Assembly (NCBI GenBank): GCA_015068085.1
Contig: SVLF01000026.1
Coordinates: 1 to 36,406, forward strand
Source: Oscillospiraceae bacterium
Lineage (GTDB): Bacteria > Bacillota > Clostridia > Oscillospirales > JAAYXM01
Length of the DNA stretch: 36,406 nucleotides
Direction: 5' to 3'
Both the position numbers and the translations under genes were made by a program. The first letter of the stretch is position 1; every line of letters starts with the position of its first letter. Of the stretch, positions 1 to 8,716 are shown one piece after another. The notes below the pieces were generated by a model, which was given only the letters and a program-made list of their open reading frames with translations, was not told where the DNA came from and did no database searches.

Positions 1-3000
1 TGATGTTGTTTGCAGGCGAGAAGGTATTCTCACTTGTACCCTTAATAACTCCGCTGTCGGCAAGGCTGTTTATTGCATCAGCCGCCCATACGTGGTTAGA
101 AATGTCGGTGAAGCGAATATCATTCGTTTCACCCGAGACCTCGGGTGCGTCAGTTTTATTTTCCACCTCATTCGCCTCGCCTGCGCTCGGCACCTTCTCC
201 TCGAGGAGAAGGCTTTCATCGTCAGCATCCGGCTTATCGGTTGGTGCGGCACCGCCGCCGCCACCGCCACCGCCGCCACCGGAGGGTGTGGTGTTCTCCG
301 TTGACGAAGTTTCCGTTTCCTCTTTTTTGTTTCCGCCTGTAGTCGAGCCATAGACCGTTACATAGAAGTGAACGGTTGCCTGTCTTCCCGACTCATCGGT
401 TGCGGTTACGGCAAAGTGGTTCTTTCCGACCTGTGAGCCGTCCGGCTTCCACGTAACCGCTCCGGTTGCGCTGTTTAAGCTTGCGCCACGCGGAAGAGTA
501 TTTGCCGAATACGTTATCCCCTCGCCGAGTTCGCTTGTTGCGTTTACTGTTACGGAAATTGAGCTGTCTGCCGAAACCGAGAGAGAATCACTTACCGGTT
601 CGAACTCCGGAGAGAAATCCTCACTATACGAAAGCGGTATGCGTACAGATTGACCTTCCTCTATCATATATTCGTATCCAAGCGACAGGTCAAACGAATC
701 AACGTTTTTCCTTATTGCCGTAACCTTGCCGACATCGAGCGTAACATTGTTGCCGGAACGCGTTGCTCCGCAAATCTTAAATGTTCCGCTTCGCGTTCTT
801 GCTCCGTTGTCGATGTATACATATTTACCCGGAAGCGAAGAAAGCTCTGCGTCGGACAGCGTTTGTGTTGTCGCAAGCACGATTTCGTTTTTATGAGCGA
901 GTTCCCTTGTAAAGCTCTTTATCACACCCTCAACGACCGTTGCCGTCATATCTACAGCCTCGCCGATGATGTCGCCGTCATTGACGTATTTGTAGATATT
1001 TTCGCCCTTTTCGTTTAGAGTATAAACTCCAACAAAACCACGGAATAGTATATCCTTTTCCTCTCCTGCAATTTCATCTGTAATCTTATACGTTACAGAA
1101 TTATTGGTTGACCAGAAGATATAATCCACTCTACCATTTTTATGCGTTATCTTTAGCGCACGATGTGCATCGTCTGAATTTTCTTTTCCGTCAACTATCG
1201 CAGAGATAAGTTCCTCGCTTGATTGCAGATAACGGTTTGTGCGATACGGCTCAAAGATGGTTGTAAATACGGTGTCAAGGTCATCGCCGACATTCTTCAC
1301 AAGCACATACTTGACCTTGTCAATTTCCTTATTACCCTCTTTTTGCGGCGGAAGTCCGTCTGCTATTGCAACATTTGCCATCGCACCGGCTTCTACATTG
1401 CCTTTATTGTGAACCGTCATATGCAGTTGCAAGCCGTTTGGATTTTTTATTGTTTTCCGGAAGTCCTTTATCTTGAAATCGACCTCAAACATATTTTCCG
1501 GACTCTCATCGCGGTCTACATTACGAAGCCATGTATACCCAAGCGGATATTGGAGAGTTGAGTTTGTTCCGGGGTCTTCGCCGAATTCTACGTTCTTTCC
1601 CGCGTATGTACCGACATATTCGCCATTTTCATCAACCTGTGGAATAAGAGAAAGTCCTTTAGTTCCGGTAATTTCATTACTTGTTGCGTGCAGGCTGTAA
1701 ATATGGTAATCACCGCCGAGAACACGGAAGAGGTCAACGGTATAGGAATTCTCATCATCCACTCGAACCATGATTACCGAGCGGCGATATTGCTCTGCAG
1801 AATTATATACATAATCTGCCGCAACATCCATTATCTTAACCTGACCGACGTCATCAAAATGCTTCATTTTCCCACGCGTTTCGGTGTTTATAAGTTGTTC
1901 GTTTTCATCAACTGTAACAGTATTATGTGCGAGCGTGGTATGCGTCCATTGCACTCTTTCCGGGTCTTTACCTGTTTCTGCGGGATATCCGTTCTCCGGC
2001 AGATAATTCAATCCGAATGCCGTCATACCGAGATTAAGCGTATCAAGGTGACCATGACCACCGTTGCTTCCGAAATACATCCACACATCACGGCTCTGCT
2101 CCTTGGCAGTTACCGACGTCGCGTCCGTATAGTCACCATAATCGCGAAGCATTGCAAACCCAAAGTTTGTCATTGCCTCAGACGTAGGGCTGAAAAGTCC
2201 ATAGGTATCTATTACCTCCTGTACTTCATCGGCGAGGCGTTCCGGATTTTCTTCAGTTATATCATAGTACATCTCGCTCGTGCTGTTGCCGTTGAGCTTA
2301 TAAAGAAGCTGTGCAAAAACGGGATCACCAAACCATTCCCAGCCCTGCTTTGCTGTGGTTCTGTTAAGCCATATTCCCGTTGACAACATCTGAGATGAGT
2401 CACCTACCTGTGGAGTATAGTACGTTGATATAAACGAAACAACAGAATAATACATTTGAACGAACTTTACATTATTCCGAAGGTCTGCCTTATCGTAGCG
2501 GTCGTAATCAACAAGAATTTCTTGAACATCGCGAAGTCCTGAGAACCAGTCCATATTGTAATATGACGCTTCGTCACCCATGCCGTCAGAGTCAATTCTG
2601 TCCATAAGAACTTGATTTACTCCTCCACCCTTTGTTTCAAGCCTTCCGCTTACTCCCCAACCGGGAGCCATAAGGAAATCAAGCCAATCCGCAGTTTCAG
2701 GCATACTGTCAAGAACAACCGCTGCAAGAGCATTCACGCGCTGAGGTCTTCCGAAGTTGCCGTCCATCTGCCCTGTACGAAGAGCTTCAAGTGCCGGACG
2801 GAGAAGCCCATCCTCAATATTTGTGCGTATCTGCGCCGCTGTTTCCTTTGAGTGGCGCATCTTGATATCGCGTGACTTATTACGCAGATAATCTACAACA
2901 TACGGATCTTTTTCATAGACATCATATACCATATCATATGCCGCTATGTACTTTACGATCTCTTCACATTCCCAGATGTTACCGAGCATCTTTCCGCTGT

Positions 3001-6000
3001 TTGCACCACCATCGGTATTGGAGAATAACATTCCATAAGGCCGGATATCAAAATCCTTATAGAAGTCTGCAAATCGGTCAAGAAGAATCGCAGCAACACG
3101 TCCGTATTTTATATCTCCTGTATAAAAATATGCATAGCCACAATTTCTGATTGCCTCTGACAATACAGCGCCGCTACTCGTCGAGAACTGTCTGTAAATA
3201 CCGAAGTGAACATACTCTGCAATATACGTATGACGTTCGTGGTCTCCGTTTTTAAAGACAACAATTTCGCCGTCATCGTTTGCAGGAACATAACCCCAGC
3301 TGTCATCAACGCCCCATGTTGCTTCACTTTCAAACTCACGGAGTCCCGCTCCTGCGTTAAGCGTTTCTACCTCATCAAGATCTTCATACATTTCATTGTA
3401 AAGGTATCCGCCACTCACCCCATATCCGTAATACGCTTTCCACGCCTTACTGTGCTCCTTGCCCGGCTCTGTCACGCTTGTGTCTATAAGATCTTTCTCA
3501 AGAAGCATTTTGCGGTGTGCCTCAAGCGCACGCATGCGGTCAAACTCTCCGTATTCGTTAAGTCCAAGCTCATAGAAGCTGCCAAAATCGTTCGTCGGGA
3601 AAAGACGCTTGCAATCCGGGCACTGAACCTTCCACGGACGTGAGAACGGATTATGAACCCATGAAAACTGTCCGTATTCCTTCATCAGATTCGTTCCGCA
3701 GTAGCGGCAATAGTATGCATACGGATCCTCAAACTGCCCCACCGAAATTGCGCGCGGCATTCCCTCAGAGGTGAGCATCGAATATATAGCGTCTATCTTG
3801 TCAATATACTTATCTGCTTGTTCGACGTATTCATCAACAATTTCCTTCGCCCATGCGTATTTTGTGCGGTTTTCTCGTGCAGCAAGGGCTTTTTCCGCTG
3901 TGTAATAGGACGAACGCGCTTTGCCGTAAACCACAGGCAAATATACATCGTAAAGCGTACGTATTCTTCCGTCAAGCTCTACTGTAACATCAAAATATGC
4001 ATCCCCCTCAGAAACAGGAACAAAGTTATTCGCTTCGTCAACATATGCAACTTCCGGATTCTTTGCTATTACGGTTATAATTGCACTTTCGGTATCAAGC
4101 TCCTGTCCAAGGTTATCGTATGCTGTGATATACGTAGGCACGATGTCTTCACTGCCTTTGTCCGTCAAACGAATGCGCTCGCTTCCGCCAGCAGTTGCAC
4201 AAAACTCTGTAAGTCCCGCGTCTTCAATTTCTATTTCTGCAATGCCGTCAACAGTTACGCCGTTAAAGGTTGTTATCACCTTCACCCTTGCGGTTCCCTT
4301 TTTATGCGTTTGCAGAATATCACCGGTTTCACCCGTTATTGTCGCAATCTCCGGTGTAAGCGATTCGTAAGTGGTCTGAGCCGATGCCCCGTTCACAACG
4401 TGTCCGTTTTTAAGCTTTGGGATGGCGACAAGGCGCGTTGCATCGCCTGCATACAGCACCTCGGCTTCAGGCTTTGCACCGGTCGAATCAAGCGGAGAAT
4501 CTACAATTTCTATCGGATATTCACGTGTATATACTTTTCCGGCTATATGCGCAGTAAGCGTCAGCGTAGTCTCTCCTGCTGCAGCCGGTGTAAGTGTAAA
4601 TACATTTTCGCCATCTGACGGGAACTTATCCCGCGCAGCTACGGCAACCAAACCTTTTCCGTCAGTCAGCACAAGCTTATTTTCATCATCAACAAGCTCT
4701 GCCTCATATGACGGTCCGAAATGACGTAAGCTACCATCGTTCATATAAGCATACGCAGAAACATCTACGCTCTCGCCTAGTGCAAGCTCAGATGGAATTC
4801 CTGCCTCGAAACGGTCAAACTCCAGCTCATTTCCAAGCGGGGTGAACGTCAGCCTACGCAAAAGTGCAACAGCAGATTTTCCCGGATACAAATCACGCGC
4901 AGCGAAGATAACCGTATTCTTGCCTTGGTTCAGATAAACGGAGTTAAGAGTTTTTGTTTCTCCCATACCACGGTATTTTACCGCAACGGGGTCACGGAAA
5001 ACATAATCACCCGCATACTGGTCGTTTACAAATATCGAGTAGTTTCCATACTGATAGAATGTACCACCAAAAAATTCGACTCCGTAGTCTCCGGCATTCG
5101 GCACATCAATATCTATTGCAAACGAACTACCGGCAAACTTTTTGGTTGTTGTCCAGAGATTCTTTCCGGTTGTTACAGCAAGCATCGGACCACCGTCAGT
5201 GCTGTCAGTGTACACCTTATAGCTTGTGGAGGATGTTAAGGCTATATCTGTATTAACGGTATATCCCGGAGTTTCCTCAAGCACTCTGACTGTTGTTCCG
5301 ACAACCGTTTTTGCAAAGTCAATTGAAATTTTCGGATAGCTTTCATAAATGTTTATATTCACAACCTGCGAACACCGCTTCCCTGTTTCTCCGATTGCCG
5401 AAATGAAAATGCTTACTCTTCCTTCTGAAAGAGTTCTGACTTTTCCGTGTTCGTCAACAGTTGCAATACTCTCATCAGAGCATTCGTAGGAAAGTGTATA
5501 TGCGGAAATATCACCCAAAAGTCCATCATCCATAACAGCTTCTGTAGTTATTGCTGTCTCTTCTCCGACAAGGAGCATTGTGTCGGCAGCGCTTACGATA
5601 GAGTCAAGGGCAGGTTTCGGCAGAATGGTTATCTCACATTCACCCGTTTTCTTGTTGCCGTCCCAATCAGTTACATCGGCGTAAATTATCGCTTTTCCTT
5701 CTTTGACACCTGTTACAACTCCGTTTTCATCAACCTTTGCAACCTTGTCATCAGACGTTCTGTAGATTACATCGTAATCGTACTCATACTTTTTAAAGTC
5801 GGTGCTTCTTATAAGCGAAAGTACTGTATCTGTCGTTCTCGTTGCCGGAAGACTGAGGTTTCCGAAACTGAGCTCAACCTTTTCGAGCACAGGCTTTGCT
5901 ATAATCTCAATCGGAATGGTGTCACTTACCTCTTCTCCGTTGATTTTTGCCTTGAATATTATGTTTGTTGTTCCTGTTTTCTTGCCGTGAAGCGTATAAT

Positions 6001-8560
6001 ATACGCTCTTCTCATCACCAAAGTTCCCAAAGCTTATATCTGTAACTTCGGCAATTGACTCATCCTCTGCTTCGATACTTAGAATGCAGTTGCGCGGATC
6101 TGCTTTTCCGTCGTTTCCAAGACCAAAGCGGCGCACCGTTCCGTCTTTCATAAATAATGTAGCAGTTGCGTTTTCGCTCTCATTAACCGGAAGCATCGCC
6201 GACAAATCACTCTCCACATGATCAAAACCAAATCCCTGTTGGTTTTCAAGCGGTGTAAAAAGTATTGAATATGGGACAAAGCTCATACTTTTATTGATGT
6301 TTTTGCGACGTGCGCGGAAAGAAATTTCCACATCACCGTAAGGAAGATAAAGCGTATTGAGATTTTCCGTTGCATCATAAAGCGTTTTGTCAGTGTCGGT
6401 AGCCTTTGCATCGTGGAAGATAAAGTCACCAGCAAATTCGCCATTTACATAAATTGAATAATCTCCGGACTGATTAAGCCTTACTCCCTTGAAATCAAAT
6501 TGATACCAACCGGGAACAAGGTTCTTCCTTTTTATAGTGAACTGTGCCGATGAGTTTCCCGGCCATATTCCACTACCGGTTCCGAGCGTAACAAAATACT
6601 TTGTCTCCGATGGATATTTTATATAGCGCGGGGTACGGCGAGAGGTTGACGTTGTCATCTTGGCAAGCTCCAACACGAGGTCAAAGCCATCGGTTTCCCA
6701 ATCCTCTGACGGGACGGTGCTGTCCGTGAATCGCATTGTGTCTTGCGTCATCTCTATCTCAATAGGTGCGATTTCAGGTGTCTTCGTCACCGTCATTGTA
6801 TGCATATGCTCATACGGTTCACCCTCAAAAACCGTAGTAAACTTAAAACTCGCTTTACCCGGGGTTTTGGTTTTGAGAGTTGCCTTAAGAATACCCTTTT
6901 CGTCAACAGATATATCTGTAAGCTCAGCAACATCGGAGTTAAGCGACTGTACAATTATTCCGTCGCCCTGAAGCTTCGGCACGAAAATTTCCTCATCAGT
7001 CTGCAGCATATAGGCTTCTACGGGAATCGAGTTCCCGTCCGATTCTTCACTACTCATATTATGAACAAGCGAACCATATTCCGGCACAACATACGGTTTA
7101 ACTGAAACCTTTACCGGACGAATAGATGCGCCGTTTGTATTGCTGTCCTTACGACCTGCTACCCAAACGAGCATATACGTGCCGCCATATGTAAGCTCAA
7201 CATCCTTGCGGAGCGTTTTTATTGATTGTTCAGTTTTGTTGTAGAAATTTATATCCTCAAAAACAGGCTCCGCATTTTTTATCGCTTCGTCAATATTTGT
7301 TGAAAGTCCCGGGATGAGATACATATGACCTATACGGCCGGTATGCGTGCTTTCCATATAGTCAAGTTTTATTGTATATGTACCCTCCTTTACAGGCAAA
7401 AACATCTTGTAAGCCGCATACATCCCGGTGGTTCCGAGGTTGTAATAAACATACGGATCCCAACCATACGGAGTTTGATTTCCACTTGTTGTGCCAAGCC
7501 ATTCCAAGGTTCTTCCGGAATTTGCGTATGTAATACCCGCAGCAGAAAGCCCCTGCCAATCACCTGAATGAAATGACACAACGGATGAAACGCTTTCGGG
7601 AGCTTCTTCAACAGAAACCGGATAAGTTTTCACCGTTGGTGTTCCTTCAACTGTAGCAGTAAAGGTCACATTAACCGTTCCGGTTTTCTTTCCCTTAAGC
7701 TTTGCGCTGTATACGCCGTCATCATACGACGCGTCAATAATTTCGGCTGTCTCGGTATCATCTACTGTTGCAACAAGTCCGTCACCCTCTTTCTCCGGCA
7801 CAAACAGTTCTTCCGTTGTGTATACCTTTGCAGTAAACGGAGACTCTCTGCCTACAAGCGCGACCTCGTCGAGAGTGTGTTCAAGATTGCCGAACTGTGC
7901 GTAGAGGTTCGGATTAAGCGTAATTTTCTGCACGAATACGTTTCTGTTTTCATACGTGCCACCCTTTCCTCTTATGAAGACAAGCATATGCTCGCCATCA
8001 GCCTCTGCCGTGTAAAAATATGTTTTTCTTATGCTTTCCGCAGTTGCTTGATTAGTATTTAAACTTGTTATAACCGGAGATGCATATGCAGCATTAATTG
8101 CTTCCTTCATAGTTTTCGTTCCTGCAACAAGCTCTGCCGTTGTTGCAGCATCAAGAATATACACTTGTACATTCGTTGCTGCATCTTTTCGCGCTACATA
8201 ATCAAAAATCAGCTTATAATCACCTTTTTTGATTCCATTGATTTTATATGCAGCGTAATTGTAATGAGTTGAGTTTCTCCCCCATGAATGAAGCTGAAAA
8301 CGTGCAGAATAATTTATACCGTCCCACGCCTGATTCCAGTCATTCGATGTGCCTGCACTGCTATCGCTGAAAAACTCAATATTTCCATTACCATTGGTAT
8401 ATTTTATACCTTTTGCATCAGCAGGTGTGCCGTCGTCTTCGTAATCGCTTTTCATAAACGAATACGTTACCTTTTCCCGTGTGTCTGTCGCAAAAGATAT
8501 GACAGGAAAAAGTGATATAAGCATCACCACCGACAGTATTATTGATAATAATCTTTTCAT
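1..8560 (-). CDS. Giant secreted heparinase II/III-like polysaccharide lyase with SLH anchor (3' end outside window)
   Basis: The frame is open from ATG 8560 to the left edge, about 2,853 codons, with no stop. The start has a ribosome site (GGAAAGGAG) and a signal peptide (MKRLLSIILSVVMLISLFP, cleavage near ISFA-TD). Approximate order: two related beta-rich modules (25-215, 318-490), then Big2-like Ig repeats alternating with galactose-binding-like modules (about 620-770 and 1070-1240), further Ig-like sequence to about 1530, the lyase domain (about 1535-2420), a putative-Ig domain (about 2645-2735), an acidic linker with ten glycines, and the start of an SLH repeat at the edge. Lyase signatures are GHGHLD (His2169, His2171) and AHNTV (His2212), typical of heparinase II/III-like enzymes. 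Cys1618, 1621, 1647 and 1650 form two C-x2-C pairs. It is the last in-window gene of the creatininase-esterase-binding-protein cluster. Its closest relative here is the giant gene at 28300-36406. Substrate unknown; the family points to beta-elimination of uronic-acid glycans. Confidence 0.88.
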   Translation of the reverse strand, partial: MKRLLSIILSVVMLISLFPVISFATDTREKVTYSFMKSDYEDDGTPADAKGIKYTNGNGNIEFFSDSSAGTSNDWNQAWDGINYSARFQLHSWGRNSTHYNYAAYKINGIKKGDYKLIFDYVARKDAATNVQVYILDAATTAELVAGTKTMKEAINAAYASPVITSLNTNQATAESIRKTYFYTAEADGEHMLVFIRGKGGTYENRNVFVQKITLNPNLYAQFGNLEHTLDEVALVGRESPFTAKVYTTEELFVPEKEGDGLVATVDDTETAEIIDASYDDGVYSAKLKGKKTGTVNVTFTATVEGTPTVKTYPVSVEEAPESVSSVVSFHSGDWQGLSAAGITYANSGRTLEWLGTTSGNQTPYGWDPYVYYNLGTTGMYAAYKMFLPVKEGTYTIKLDYMESTHTGRIGHMYLIPGLSTNIDEAIKNAEPVFEDINFYNKTEQSIKTLRKDVELTYGGTYMLVWVAGRKDSNTNGASIRPVKVSVKPYVVPEYGSLVHNMSSEESDGNSIPVEAYMLQTDEEIFVPKLQGDGIIVQSLNSDVAELTDISVDEKGILKATLKTKTPGKASFKFTTVFEGEPYEHMHTMTVTKTPEIAPIEIEMTQDTMRFTDSTVPSEDWETDGFDLVLELAKMTTSTSRRTPRYIKYPSETKYFVTLGTGSGIWPGNSSAQFTIKRKNLVPGWYQFDFKGVRLNQSGDYSIYVNGEFAGDFIFHDAKATDTDKTLYDATENLNTLYLPYGDVEISFRARRKNINKSMSFVPYSILFTPLENQQGFGFDHVESDLSAMLPVNESENATATLFMKDGTVRRFGLGNDGKADPRNCILSIEAEDESIAEVTDISFGNFGDEKSVYYTLHGKKTGTTNIIFKAKINGEEVSDTIPIEIIAKPVLEKVELSFGNLSLPATRTTDTVLSLIRSTDFKKYEYDYDVIYRTSDDKVAKVDENGVVTGVKEGKAIIYADVTDWDGNKKTGECEITILPKPALDSIVSAADTMLLVGEETAITTEAVMDDGLLGDISAYTLSYECSDESIATVDEHGKVRTLSEGRVSIFISAIGETGKRCSQVVNINIYESYPKISIDFAKTVVGTTVRVLEETPGYTVNTDIALTSSTSYKVYTDSTDGGPMLAVTTGKNLWTTTKKFAGSSFAIDIDVPNAGDYGVEFFGGTFYQYGNYSIFVNDQYAGDYVFRDPVAVKYRGMGETKTLNSVYLNQGKNTVIFAARDLYPGKSAVALLRRLTFTPLGNELEFDRFEAGIPSELALGESVDVSAYAYMNDGSLRHFGPSYEAELVDDENKLVLTDGKGLVAVAARDKFPSDGENVFTLTPAAAGETTLTLTAHIAGKVYTREYPIEIVDSPLDSTGAKPEAEVLYAGDATRLVAIPKLKNGHVVNGASAQTTYESLTPEIATITGETGDILQTHKKGTARVKVITTFNGVTVDGIAEIEIEDAGLTEFCATAGGSERIRLTDKGSEDIVPTYITAYDNLGQELDTESAIITVIAKNPEVAYVDEANNFVPVSEGDAYFDVTVELDGRIRTLYDVYLPVVYGKARSSYYTAEKALAARENRTKYAWAKEIVDEYVEQADKYIDKIDAIYSMLTSEGMPRAISVGQFEDPYAYYCRYCGTNLMKEYGQFSWVHNPFSRPWKVQCPDCKRLFPTNDFGSFYELGLNEYGEFDRMRALEAHRKMLLEKDLIDTSVTEPGKEHSKAWKAYYGYGVSGGYLYNEMYEDLDEVETLNAGAGLREFESEATWGVDDSWGYVPANDDGEIVVFKNGDHERHTYIAEYVHFGIYRQFSTSSGAVLSEAIRNCGYAYFYTGDIKYGRVAAILLDRFADFYKDFDIRPYGMLFSNTDGGANSGKMLGNIWECEEIVKYIAAYDMVYDVYEKDPYVVDYLRNKSRDIKMRHSKETAAQIRTNIEDGLLRPALEALRTGQMDGNFGRPQRVNALAAVVLDSMPETADWLDFLMAPGWGVSGRLETKGGGVNQVLMDRIDSDGMGDEASYYNMDWFSGLRDVQEILVDYDRYDKADLRNNVKFVQMYYSVVSFISTYYTPQVGDSSQMLSTGIWLNRTTAKQGWEWFGDPVFAQLLYKLNGNSTSEMYYDITEENPERLADEVQEVIDTYGLFSPTSEAMTNFGFAMLRDYGDYTDATSVTAKEQSRDVWMYFGSNGGHGHLDTLNLGMTAFGLNYLPENGYPAETGKDPERVQWTHTTLAHNTVTVDENEQLINTETRGKMKHFDDVGQVKIMDVAADYVYNSAEQYRRSVIMVRVDDENSYTVDLFRVLGGDYHIYSLHATSNEITGTKGLSLIPQVDENGEYVGTYAGKNVEFGEDPGTNSTLQYPLGYTWLRNVDRDESPENMFEVDFKIKDFRKTIKNPNGLQLHMTVHNKGNVEAGAMANVAIADGLPPQKEGNKEIDKVKYVLVKNVGDDLDTVFTTIFEPYRTNRYLQSSEELISAIVDGKENSDDAHRALKITHKNGRVDYIFWSTNNSVTYKITDEIAGEEKDILFRGFVGVYTLNEKGENIYKYVNDGDIIGEAVDMTATVVEGVIKSFTRELAHKNEIVLATTQTLSDAELSSLPGKYVYIDNGARTRSGTFKICGATRSGNNVTLDVGKVTAIRKNVDSFDLSLGYEYMIEEGQSVRIPLSYSEDFSPEFEPVSDSLSVSADSSISVTVNATSELGEGITYSANTLPRGASLNSATGAVTWKPDGSQVGKNHFAVTATDESGRQATVHFYVTVYGSTTGGNKKEETETSSTENTTPSGGGGGGGGGGAAPTDKPDADDESLLLEEKVPSAGEANEVENKTDAPEVSGETNDIRFTDISNHVWAADAINSLADSGVIKGTSENTFSPANNI

Positions 8561-8591
8561 GTGTTATTCTCCTTTCCAAAAGGGGTTCTCG

Positions 8592-8652
8592 CTAACCGTT
8601 TTGTTGCATGGTGTTTAAGGCAGGGTTTTTCTACCATTATGCAAGCGGTTAG
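8592..8652 (-). other. Imperfect inverted repeat in intercistronic gap
   Basis: The 156-bp gap between the 767-residue protein and the giant lyase holds an inverted repeat. CTAACCG at 8592-8598 pairs with CGGTTAG at 8646-8652, and an inner GCAT-centred pairing is separated by internal loops. There is no T-tract, so it is not a classical terminator. It could stabilise or process the mRNA upstream of the giant gene. That role is inference. Confidence 0.4.
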
Positions 8653-8716
8653 TAGTATGTCATACCGACAACATCGGGGAGAACGAACGCCGTCCATCCT
8701 CCCCAGTTGTCGTTAT

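Noticed and set aside
251-285. GCC/ACC-rich repeat as a non-coding microsatellite or CRISPR-like repeat
   Set aside because: It is in frame in the giant gene and encodes a poly-glycine linker between two recognisable domains.
3600-3720. Apparent frameshift between the two C-x2-C pairs of the left giant lyase
   Set aside because: It came from miscounting an A-run. On re-reading, the run has four A's after GGG, and both cysteine pairs lie in the same frame as the start at 8560.
1688-4618. Long plus-strand open frames opposite the left giant gene (1688-2383, 3818-4618 and others)
   Set aside because: They lie wholly opposite a continuous modular coding frame, lack ribosome sites and have Cys/His/Arg-rich compositions typical of antisense frames.
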